41,366 bases of DNA from Acetobacteraceae bacterium (GTDB lineage Bacteria > Pseudomonadota > Alphaproteobacteria > Acetobacterales > Acetobacteraceae), in NCBI GenBank assembly GCA_947474705.1, contig CANJJS010000042.1, forward strand, positions 1-41,366. The letters are read 5' to 3'. Of this stretch, positions 25,578-32,673 are shown piece after piece (within the stretch, counting starts at the first letter, position 1; each line of letters starts with the position of its first letter). Under the pieces are notes generated by a model. The model worked only from the letters and a program-made list of their open reading frames with translations. It had not been told where the DNA came from and ran no database searches. Made by a program: the position numbers and the translations under genes.

Positions 25578-26567
25578 ATGAAAGCCGGACTTTTCGTTAC
25601 ACTTGAAACCGAATCGCGTTTCGACGTTTCGGACCATTTGCGCGATATCTCGGCGCAGGTGATGGCGGCGCGCGACGCGGGGTTCGAGTCGTTATGGTTT
25701 CCGCAGCATTTCGTCACGGGTCCGAGCATGCGTCAGTTCGCGGCCTCGCCGATCATGGGGTATTTGGCGGGCATTTCCGGTGGCATGCGCATGGGCACGG
25801 CGGTGTTGTTGTTGCCGATGTTGAATCCGGTGTTGCTGGCGGAGGAAGCCGCGACTCTCGACCACCTCACGGACGGGCGTTTCGTGTTGGGGGTTGGGCT
25901 TGGTTACCGCGATCACGAATTCGCGGCGATGGGGATCGAGCGGAAGTCGCGTGTTCCGCGGTTCCGGGAATATGTCCAGGCGATGCGGCTGATGTTCACC
26001 CAGGAGCATGCGACGTTTCACGGGAAATACGTGAAGCTCGACGATGTCAGCATCAGTCTTCGCCCGAAGAACCCGGCGGGCGTGCCGATCTGGATCGGCG
26101 GCACGGTGCCCGACGCCGTCCGCCGCGCCGCCGAGCTTGGCGATTCCTGGCAGGGCGCCGGCGCGATGAGCATGGACGAGATGAAGCGCTGGTGGGGCGT
26201 GTTCCACGAGGCGCGGGTCGAATACGGCAAATCTCTGGATTATCCGCGGCAGGTGTCGCGCGAATGTTTTTGCGGTCCGGGCATGAACGCGGCGCTGGAG
26301 ATGGCGGCGGGTCCGATTGCCGCGAAATACACGCGTTACGCGGGTCATGGATTCGGTGGATTCGAAGGCGGGACCGACGGCTTCCGGCAATTCGCGCAAG
26401 ACCGGTTCGTGGTCGGGGACGAGGCGTATGTGCGGGACGAGTTGCAACGCTACCGCGACGAACTCGGCGCGACGGAATTCCGCTTCCGCATGAACTGGCC
26501 GGGACTGCCGGAAAAAGAAGTGCTCGCGAGCATCGCGCGGGTCGGAAAGATCGTGGCCACTTTGTAA
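25578..26567 (+). CDS. LLM-class flavin/F420-dependent oxidoreductase
   Basis: A 329-residue luciferase-like TIM-barrel enzyme. Seen are MKAGLFVTLETE at the N-terminus, ARDAGFESLWFPQHFVTGP, MRMGTAVLLLPMLNPVLLAEEAATLDHLTDGRFVLGVGLGYRDHEFAAMG, the LRPKNPAGVPIWIGGT strand and VGDEAYVRDELQRY at the end. This is the compact form shared by FMN- and F420-dependent members; the cofactor cannot be decided. It is the third LLM gene in this window and the second within 3.5 kb. It is probably expressed separately from the NUDIX gene or weakly coupled to it. A strong hairpin follows. Confidence 0.87.
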   Translation: MKAGLFVTLETESRFDVSDHLRDISAQVMAARDAGFESLWFPQHFVTGPSMRQFAASPIMGYLAGISGGMRMGTAVLLLPMLNPVLLAEEAATLDHLTDGRFVLGVGLGYRDHEFAAMGIERKSRVPRFREYVQAMRLMFTQEHATFHGKYVKLDDVSISLRPKNPAGVPIWIGGTVPDAVRRAAELGDSWQGAGAMSMDEMKRWWGVFHEARVEYGKSLDYPRQVSRECFCGPGMNAALEMAAGPIAAKYTRYAGHGFGGFEGGTDGFRQFAQDRFVVGDEAYVRDELQRYRDELGATEFRFRMNWPGLPEKEVLASIARVGKIVATL

Positions 26568-26573
26568 CGACGG

Positions 26574-26602
26574 ACGCGGCGGGCCCGGACGGCCCGCCGC
26601 GT
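26574..26602. terminator. Strong hairpin between convergent genes
   Basis: A perfect 12-bp GC-rich stem pairs 26574-26585 with 26591-26602 around a 5-nt loop. It sits 6 bp after the LLM stop and 11 bp before the stop of the opposing gene. There is no U-tract. Confidence 0.6.
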
Positions 26603-26613
26603 CATGCCGAAGG

Positions 26614-27327
26614 TCAGACCGAGACTCTCGCGCCACCAAAAATATTGCGCGCGATTTTCGCCATGGTACCGTACGACATCGATTGCCCGATTTGCCGGTG
26701 CATACTACTCCAGTGCACCTTCGAATCCATCTCCGTCCCAAACCGCCCCTTCTCCGTATCCGGCCCCTCCTGTGCCCGGACAAACACGATCCCGACACCC
26801 TTACTCACAAGCAGGCCGTCGCGGCTAAGCTGACGCATCGCGCTGGACAAGGACTGGTGGTGTTTACGCATCCACTTGAATTTTCCACTTCCTCCGCCTG
26901 AAGATGTCGGTACGAAACGGTACACCGGCAACTGAAACATATTGTTCAGAATGACACAAATACCGGCGATGAGTTTCGAGCGATGGCGGGCGTCGCCATA
27001 ATCCCAGGTCAGGCCATACGCGGATATCTGACCGCCTTCCGCCTGAATGCCGGCGTTGATCCCCGAATGCCTGGCGACATATTCCATGCCACGCACCAAG
27101 GTATCGGCGTCTTTCGCCCAAAGGCCCAAGGCGGCGTCGCCGTCGAGCGTGGTCAGGATCATCGGATTGGTTCGGGTGCGAATATGCTGATCGTCGACCA
27201 GAACATAATCCTGATCGCCGTTTTCAACTTCGGCTGTCCCCATCGCCATGAGAGAGTAAATCGACGTCGCCGGATGGCTCGACTTCGCATACCATGAAAT
27301 TGGAATTGAGATTTGTAACACACGCAT
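26614..27327 (-). CDS. Protein of unknown function (unrecognised)
   Basis: I do not recognise this 237-residue protein. ATG 27327 has GGAG 7 nt upstream and starts MRVLQISIPISWYAKSSHP. No signal peptide or membrane span is seen. The first half carries GDQDYVLVDDQHIRTRTNPMILTTLDGDAALGLWAKD; a Gly-rich hinge (TSSGGGSGKFKWM) precedes a second half with MRQLSRDGLLVSKGVGIVFVRAQEG. Its base composition is less GC-rich than its neighbours and its upstream region is AT-rich, both hinting at horizontal transfer. It is divergent from hrpB and convergent with an LLM gene, with no operon partner. Confidence that it is a real gene rests on the ribosome-binding site, the hairpin at its end and non-repetitive composition. 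Confidence 0.65.
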   Translation of the reverse strand: MRVLQISIPISWYAKSSHPATSIYSLMAMGTAEVENGDQDYVLVDDQHIRTRTNPMILTTLDGDAALGLWAKDADTLVRGMEYVARHSGINAGIQAEGGQISAYGLTWDYGDARHRSKLIAGICVILNNMFQLPVYRFVPTSSGGGSGKFKWMRKHHQSLSSAMRQLSRDGLLVSKGVGIVFVRAQEGPDTEKGRFGTEMDSKVHWSSMHRQIGQSMSYGTMAKIARNIFGGARVSV

Positions 27328-27505
27328 CGATATTCTCCGGTTCGATCGGACGCTCGGCGATTTCCAAATGCCTCGGCCTTTCCGAAACGGTTTACGCCCA
27401 GGCGAAGCGTGGCTCAATATAAATTTATTGGAATATTATTTTTTATACATGCGCGTTCCGGCGGCCCACTTGCATCCGCGCGCCGCACAGGCAAAGCCAG
27501 AACCC
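27328..27505. promoter_or_regulatory. AT-rich divergent intergenic region
   Basis: This 178-bp gap separates two divergent genes. Positions about 27414-27450 are a pronounced AT island (AATATAAATTTATTGGAATA and a T-run followed by TATACA) in otherwise GC-rich DNA, a likely place for a promoter or for binding of a nucleoid protein. No well-spaced -35/-10 pair could be fixed. Confidence 0.4.
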
Positions 27506-29950
27506 ATGACCGCCTCATTCCCCGATCTCCCCGTCGCCGACGCCTTCCCCGCGCTCTCCGCCGCCCTCGACGCGAGCCAGGCCGCCGTCCTTGTCGCACC
27601 GCCGGGCGCCGGGAAAACCACGCTCGTGCCGCTGCATCTGCTGTCCGCGCCCTGGCGCGGCGACGGCAAGATCCTCATGCTGGAACCCCGCCGCCTCGCC
27701 ACCCGCGCCGCCGCGACCCGCATGGCCCATCTTCTTGGCGAACCCTTGGGCCATACCGCCGGTTTCCGCACACGCCTCGAGTCCGCGATCTCCCCCGCCA
27801 CGCGGATCGAGGTCGTGACCGAAGGGTTGCTGGTCCGGCGCCTGCAATCCGACCCCGGCCTGGACAATGTCGCCGCGGTAATTCTGGACGAGGTCCACGA
27901 ACGCTCGCTTGAATCCGACCTCGCGCTGGCGTTGTGCCTGGATCTTCGTAAGATGCTGCGCCCGGAGTTGCGGTTGATCGCGATGTCCGCCACCGCCGAC
28001 GGCGCGCGCCTCGCCGGGCTGATGGACGCCACCGTCATCGAAAGCCAGGGGCGCATGTTCCCGGTCGAGGTTCACCACGCCAAAGCCGACATCGCCGTCC
28101 CGCGCGAACTGCCCGACGCCATGGCCCGCGCCGTTCGCGCCGCGCTGGCCTCGCACGAGGGCGATATTCTGGCCTTTCTGCCCGGGATGGCGGAGATACG
28201 CCGCACCGAAACCGCGCTCGCGGGCTGTAGCGCGCTGGTTTTGCCGTTGCATGGCGAGCTTCCCCCCGCCGAACAGGACCGCGCCCTCCGCCAGGCCGAG
28301 TCCCGGCGGGTGGTGCTGGCCACCTCGATCGCCGAGACCTCGCTGACCGTGCCGGGCGTGCGCATTGTCGTCGATGGCGGCTGGCGGCGGGTGCCCCGGC
28401 TCGATCCGTCCACCGGCCTGACGCGGCTGGCGACGGTTCGGGTGTCGCGCGCCGCGGCGGATCAGCGCGCGGGGCGCGCCGGGCGGGAAAGCCCAGGCGT
28501 GGCGATTCGGCTGTGGACGCCGGCGCAACATCGGGGGCTGGCGCCGTTCGACCGGCCGGAAATCCTGGAGGCCGAACTCTCTTCCCTTGTCCTGGACTGC
28601 GCCGCCTGGGGCACGCCGCCGGGCGAACTAAAATTCCAGGACCCACCCCCGTACGGCGCCCTTACCGCCGCGACCGCCTTGCTCACCGAACTCGGCGCGC
28701 TGGAGGCGGGCGGTATCACGCCGCTGGGACAGCGGATGGCCGGACTCGGTTCGCATCCGCGGCTGGCGGCGATGATGCTGGCGGCGGAGACGGCGGGGGA
28801 GAAGGCCATGGCCGCCGACCTCGCCGCGCTGCTGGAGGAACGCGATCCGATCCGGCCCCCCAGAGGCGCGCCCGACGCGCCCGCCGATATCGAGACCCGC
28901 CTGCTCGCCATCCGCCACGGCGATCCCGACGCGGACCGTGGCGCGCTGTCGAGGATACGGCGTGCCGCCGGACAGTATCGCCGCCGCCTGCGCATCCCCG
29001 GCGGCCTTGAAGGCGATGGCCATCCGGGCCGTCTGCTGGCCGCCGCTTTCCCCGACCGCATCGGCCAGCGCCGGGGCGAACCGGGCTCGTTCCGTTTTTC
29101 CGGCGGTGGCGGCGGGCGTATTTCGAAGACCGATACGCTGGCGGGCGCGAACCTGCTGGTCGCCGCCGCGTTGGACGTCAAATCCGCGGCCCGTATCCGC
29201 CTGGCGGCGCCGCTCGACCCGGACGACCTGCCCGCCGCTTTGGCCGCGCGGGTCACCGAACAGGTGGAGGCGGGATTCGACCCTGTCTCCGGCGCGGTGC
29301 TCGCGCGCCGGCGGCGACGGTTGGGCGTGCTGGTGCTGAGCGACCGGACCGTGCCGGTCGATCCCGCCGATGTCGCCGGCATTCTGGCGGACACGATCGC
29401 GGGTCAGGGTCTGAAACCGTTGAAATTCTCGGACACCGTCCACCAGTTCCGTGCCCGGGTCGCGTTGATGCGCGGGATTGAGCCTGACGCGGACTGGCCC
29501 GATTTGTCCGACACCGCCTTGATCGCGACTGTGCGCGACTGGCTGGCCCCACACCTGCACGGCATGGCGCGCCTGTCCGACCTCGAACGGCTCGATCCGT
29601 TGGCAATCCTGTCGGGCCTGCTGCCATGGGCGTTGCGCCAGCGCCTGGATCAGGCTTTGCCGACGCATCTGTCGTTGGCGAAGGGGCGCGCCCAGGTGGA
29701 TTATTCGCAGCCGGTTCCGATGGCGGAGGCGCGGGCGCAGTGGTTTTATGGGATGACCGCGACGCCGAAACTGGCGGAGGGCCGCGTGAAGCTGCGCCTC
29801 GCGCTGCTGTCTCCGGCGGGCCGGCCGATCGCGGTGACCGCCGATCTCGGCGGGTTTTGGAAGGGCGCATGGGCGGACGCGCGGCGGGACATGCGGGGGC
29901 GGTATCCGAAGCACGATTGGCCGGAGGATGGGGGACAGGTTCCCGCCTGA
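27506..29950 (+). CDS. hrpB: ATP-dependent helicase HrpB
   Basis: An 814-residue DExH-box helicase of the HrpB family, length as expected. Motif I is PPGAGKTT (32-39), motif II is DEVH in ILDEVHERSLESDLAL (near 128), motif III is SAT in AMSATADG (near 160), and motif VI is QRAGRAGR (near 320-327). TSIAETSLTVPGVRIVVDGG is typical of DEAH/RHA helicases. The HrpB-specific C-terminus follows with GRVKLRLALLSPAGRPI and the end motif WADARRDMRGRYPKHDWPEDG. Its cellular role is poorly defined. ATG 27506 is chosen because the frame upstream crosses the AT-rich intergenic region and lacks family similarity. Confidence 0.94.
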   Translation: MTASFPDLPVADAFPALSAALDASQAAVLVAPPGAGKTTLVPLHLLSAPWRGDGKILMLEPRRLATRAAATRMAHLLGEPLGHTAGFRTRLESAISPATRIEVVTEGLLVRRLQSDPGLDNVAAVILDEVHERSLESDLALALCLDLRKMLRPELRLIAMSATADGARLAGLMDATVIESQGRMFPVEVHHAKADIAVPRELPDAMARAVRAALASHEGDILAFLPGMAEIRRTETALAGCSALVLPLHGELPPAEQDRALRQAESRRVVLATSIAETSLTVPGVRIVVDGGWRRVPRLDPSTGLTRLATVRVSRAAADQRAGRAGRESPGVAIRLWTPAQHRGLAPFDRPEILEAELSSLVLDCAAWGTPPGELKFQDPPPYGALTAATALLTELGALEAGGITPLGQRMAGLGSHPRLAAMMLAAETAGEKAMAADLAALLEERDPIRPPRGAPDAPADIETRLLAIRHGDPDADRGALSRIRRAAGQYRRRLRIPGGLEGDGHPGRLLAAAFPDRIGQRRGEPGSFRFSGGGGGRISKTDTLAGANLLVAAALDVKSAARIRLAAPLDPDDLPAALAARVTEQVEAGFDPVSGAVLARRRRRLGVLVLSDRTVPVDPADVAGILADTIAGQGLKPLKFSDTVHQFRARVALMRGIEPDADWPDLSDTALIATVRDWLAPHLHGMARLSDLERLDPLAILSGLLPWALRQRLDQALPTHLSLAKGRAQVDYSQPVPMAEARAQWFYGMTATPKLAEGRVKLRLALLSPAGRPIAVTADLGGFWKGAWADARRDMRGRYPKHDWPEDGGQVPA

Positions 29951-29995
29951 GCCGCCCCCAGGCGACGGCGCGGAGATAAAGGGCCCGCGATCGCC

Positions 29996-30355
29996 CTATC
30001 GCGCGCAGATGGTGAAATCCGAGCCAACCCAGCAGGCCCGGTCCTTCGCGGATCGCCGCGCCTCGCCCCACCGGGAATTGATCCCGTCCTTTGTCAGGCC
30101 CCGCACATCCGCCACCCCCGGCGACATCACCGCGAGGTAAACCGAGATGATGCCCGGATAGAGGTTTCTGTTTTTGTCGCGATGGCTCAGGCCGAAGGAG
30201 CCATCGGCGCCATCGGCGAAGAACTCGCAGGGACCGGACAGCACGACCTTGCCACCGGATTCGATGCGGCAATCGGCGGTCTTCGCCGAGCCCGCCATCG
30301 GCCACGCAGCGACCGCCAGCCCCAGGACCACCCCCGCCCACACCGCGCGCGCCAT
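29996..30355 (-). CDS. Small secreted protein of unknown function
   Basis: A 119-residue protein with a clear signal peptide (MARAVWAGVVLGLAVAAWPM, cut near AGSA). The mature part has four cysteines (in ADCRIE, GPCEFF, RACWVG and FTICAR), suggesting two disulfides in the periplasm. ATG 30355 is preceded by GGAGGG at 5-nt spacing; an in-frame start farther upstream (30418) would bury the signal peptide. No family is recognised. It is divergent from the HtrA-like gene, with a 208-bp shared upstream region. Confidence 0.72.
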   Translation of the reverse strand: MARAVWAGVVLGLAVAAWPMAGSAKTADCRIESGGKVVLSGPCEFFADGADGSFGLSHRDKNRNLYPGIISVYLAVMSPGVADVRGLTKDGINSRWGEARRSAKDRACWVGSDFTICAR

Positions 30356-30459
30356 CGTCACCCTCCAACTGTAAGCCATCGCCCCTTTGGCCATCGCCCC
30401 TCCGGACGAACCGCCCACCCCTTACAACAAACCCCGGCTCATCCGCTATCCACCGCATG

Positions 30460-30497
30460 AACAAGGCTTCATCATTCCGGCTCAATGATTTCTTGTT
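30460..30497. promoter_or_regulatory. Nested dyad upstream of htrA-like gene
   Basis: AACAAG (30460-30465) pairs with CTTGTT (30492-30497), and inside it ATCATT (30471-30476) pairs with AATGAT (30484-30489). The dyad lies about 66 bp before the HtrA start, inside the divergent intergenic region 30356-30563, in an AT-richer patch. It could be an operator for the neighbouring response regulator. Confidence 0.35.
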
Positions 30498-30563
30498 GCG
30501 CGCCCCGGCCGGTGCCATGTCCATTTTTCGCCGCCGCCAGCCCGCCAGGAGTCCGCCCCGCCC

Positions 30564-31619
30564 ATGCCGCCCGCGTCCCGCTTTCTCCGCCTGTCGTTCC
30601 TGGCGGCGCTGTTGCTGCTGAACGGTTGCGCCGCGGTGGCCCGGGGCGCGCCCGACAGTTTCGCGCCCCTGGTCAAGAAAGTCCTCCCGGCCGTGGTCAA
30701 CATCGCGGTGACCGAGGCCTCTCCCGTCCGCGACCTGAACCGCGCCATCCCGCCGGAGTTGCGCGACACCCCGATGGGCCGCGAACCGCGGCGCCGCTTC
30801 GGCGACGGGCGCCAGCGCAGCATGGGCGCGGGCTCCGGCTTCATCGTCGATCCTTCCGGCGTCATCGTCACCAACAACCACGTGGTCGGCCGCGCCGAGC
30901 GGATCGTCGTGTCCCTGACCGACGGACGGCAATTTCCGGCGCGGCTGATCGGCCAGGATCAACTCACCGACATCGCGGTCATCAAGATCGAGGCCGGGGG
31001 CCCCCTCCCCTTCGTGACCTGGGGGGATTCCCGGCGGATGGAGGTCGGCGACTGGATCCTCTCCGCCGGCAACCCGTTCGGCCTGCGGGGATCCGTGACC
31101 GCCGGCATCGTTTCGGCCGAGGGCCGCGATCTCGGCAGCGGTCCGTTCGACAATTTCCTGCAGATCGACGCACCGGTGAACCCCGGCAATTCCGGCGGTC
31201 CGGTGTTTAATATGGACGGGCAGGTGATCGGAGTGAGCGCGGTGATCGTATCACCCACCGGCGCCTCGGTCGGGATCGGCTTCGCCATTCCCAGCGATTC
31301 CGCCGCCCCGGTGGTCCGCCAACTCATGGCCAAAGGCACCATCGCCCGTGGCTGGCTGGGCGTGTCGCTGGAAGACGGCGAGGCCGGCGCGGCCGTCGCC
31401 GGCCTGGAACCCACGGGCCCGGCGGCGAGCGCGGGGCTGCGGACCGGCGATCTGGTGGTCGCGGTCGATGGCGCCGCCGTCGCGAGCGCGCGCGATCTGA
31501 TCCGGGCGGTGGCGACGGTCGCCCCCGGCAAACGGACCCGCGTGACCGTGCACCGGGACGGCCAGACGTTGGACGTGCCCGTCGTGGTCGGCCAACGGCC
31601 GACCGCGCAGACAAGATAG
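30564..31619 (+). CDS. HtrA/Deg-type trypsin-like serine protease, predicted lipoprotein, one PDZ
   Basis: A 351-residue S1C protease. The N-terminus has a basic/hydrophobic signal ending in LLLLNGC, a probable lipobox with acylated C22 followed by Ala, predicting a lipid anchor, perhaps in the outer membrane. The triad is H106 (TNNHVVG), D136 (LTDIAVI) and S210 (GNSGGPVFN). A single PDZ domain spans about 255-345 (ARGWLGVSLED ... GLRTGDLVVAVDG). One PDZ is DegS-like, but DegS is anchored by a transmembrane helix. A perfect 8-bp hairpin (31586-31604) overlaps the 3' end. It precedes a response regulator by 108 bp, so it is likely part of an envelope-stress circuit. Confidence 0.9.
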   Translation: MPPASRFLRLSFLAALLLLNGCAAVARGAPDSFAPLVKKVLPAVVNIAVTEASPVRDLNRAIPPELRDTPMGREPRRRFGDGRQRSMGAGSGFIVDPSGVIVTNNHVVGRAERIVVSLTDGRQFPARLIGQDQLTDIAVIKIEAGGPLPFVTWGDSRRMEVGDWILSAGNPFGLRGSVTAGIVSAEGRDLGSGPFDNFLQIDAPVNPGNSGGPVFNMDGQVIGVSAVIVSPTGASVGIGFAIPSDSAAPVVRQLMAKGTIARGWLGVSLEDGEAGAAVAGLEPTGPAASAGLRTGDLVVAVDGAAVASARDLIRAVATVAPGKRTRVTVHRDGQTLDVPVVVGQRPTAQTR

Positions 31620-31727
31620 GGGGTCGGCCAACGTCTGGCCACGAACCAAACCACGGCTGGCCAGAACCCCGCCGCCAGAGCAAATGACAGCGCACCCGCC
31701 GCGCGGCGCGCGTGAAGGAGTCGAGCA

Positions 31728-32414
31728 ATGCGTATTCTCGTGGTTGAAGACGACAAGGATGTGGCCGGCTTCGTGGTCCGAGGCCTGAAAGAAACCGGCC
31801 ACATCGTCGAACACGCCGATAATGGCCGCGACGGGCTGTTCATGGCCGCCAGCGAAAACTTCGACGCCATCGTCCTCGACCGCATGCTGCCCGGCGGGAT
31901 CGACGGGCTGAAAATCCTGGAAACGCTGCGCGCGCAGAAAAACGCGGTGCCGGTGATGATCCTCTCAGCCCTCGCCGATGTCGATGAGCGCGTGAAGGGT
32001 CTGAAAGCGGGCGGCGACGACTATCTCACCAAACCCTTCGCCTTCGCCGAACTCCTGGCACGCGTCGAAGCCCTTGGCAGACGCGGCAAGGCCGAGGCCA
32101 CCCAGACCAAACTCGTCGTCGAAGACCTGGAACTCGACCTGCTGTCGCGCCAGGTCAAACGCGCCAACCAGAAAATCGACCTGCAACCGCGCGAATTCCG
32201 CCTGCTGGAATATTTGATGCGGCACGCCGGACAGGTCGTCACCCGCACCATGTTGCTGGAAGGAGTCTGGGATTACCACTTCGACCCGCAAACCAACGTC
32301 ATCGACGTCCACGTCTCCCGCCTGCGCCAGAAAGTGGACAAACCTTTCCCCATCCCACTGATCCATACCGTCCGCTACGCCGGCTACATGCTCCGCGCCG
32401 AAGCGGCGAGTTGA
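31728..32414 (+). CDS. OmpR/PhoB-family response regulator
   Basis: A 228-residue two-domain regulator. Receiver: acidic pocket E7/D8/D9 in VVEDDKD, phosphoacceptor D51 in IVLDRMLPG, S80 and K102 (YLTKPF). The winged-helix DNA-binding domain covers about 130-222: LDLLSRQVKRANQKIDLQPREFRLLEYLMRHAGQVVTRTMLLEGVW and VIDVHVSRLRQKVD, ending TVRYAGYML. The start has GAAGGAG upstream. Its kinase gene follows on the same strand, but 259 bp of repeat element E separate the two, where a short gap or overlap is usual. Confidence 0.95.
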   Translation: MRILVVEDDKDVAGFVVRGLKETGHIVEHADNGRDGLFMAASENFDAIVLDRMLPGGIDGLKILETLRAQKNAVPVMILSALADVDERVKGLKAGGDDYLTKPFAFAELLARVEALGRRGKAEATQTKLVVEDLELDLLSRQVKRANQKIDLQPREFRLLEYLMRHAGQVVTRTMLLEGVWDYHFDPQTNVIDVHVSRLRQKVDKPFPIPLIHTVRYAGYMLRAEAAS

Positions 32415-32418
32415 TCGT

Positions 32419-32673
32419 GGTTGGAGACCCCGGGGCTCTGCCCCGGACCCCGCGAGGGGCTTTGCCCCTTCGAACCCCACCAGGGGAACGTCCCCTGGAC
32501 CGCGATCGATTTTGGCCGGTTGTTAAGGGAGGGCCATGCGAGGCTGTTTCCACGTCCGTGGAAGGCCCTCCCTTAACAACCGGCCAACCCCGGGGTTCCA
32601 AGGGCGAGCCCTTGGTGGGGTCGAGGGGCGAAGCCCTCGTGGGGTCCGGGGCAAAGCCCCGGCGTTTCCACCC
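32419..32673. mobile_element. MITE-like hairpin element, copy E (about 255 bp, inverted loop) inside a two-component operon
   Basis: The ends 32419-32446 and 32646-32673 are imperfect inverted repeats (24 of 28). The central hairpin has perfect 24-bp arms (32512-32535 and 32564-32587) and a 28-nt loop (32536-32563). Flanking palindromes are nearly the same as in copy D and in the same orientation, but the loop is reverse-complemented relative to D. It starts 4 bp after the response-regulator stop and ends just before the kinase ATG. TGATC occurs just outside both ends (32412-32416 and 32675-32679), too short to call a target duplication. The hairpin could reduce kinase expression by acting as a terminator or by masking its start. 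Confidence 0.78.

Noticed and set aside
27368-27505. Longer hrpB start at 27368
   Set aside because: The extra 46 codons cross an AT-rich intergenic island and encode no HrpB-like sequence, whereas ATG 27506 gives the usual family length.
32405-32420. Target-site duplication for copy E (TGATC on both sides)
   Set aside because: Only 5 bp match and they do not abut the inverted ends symmetrically, so chance is a sufficient explanation.
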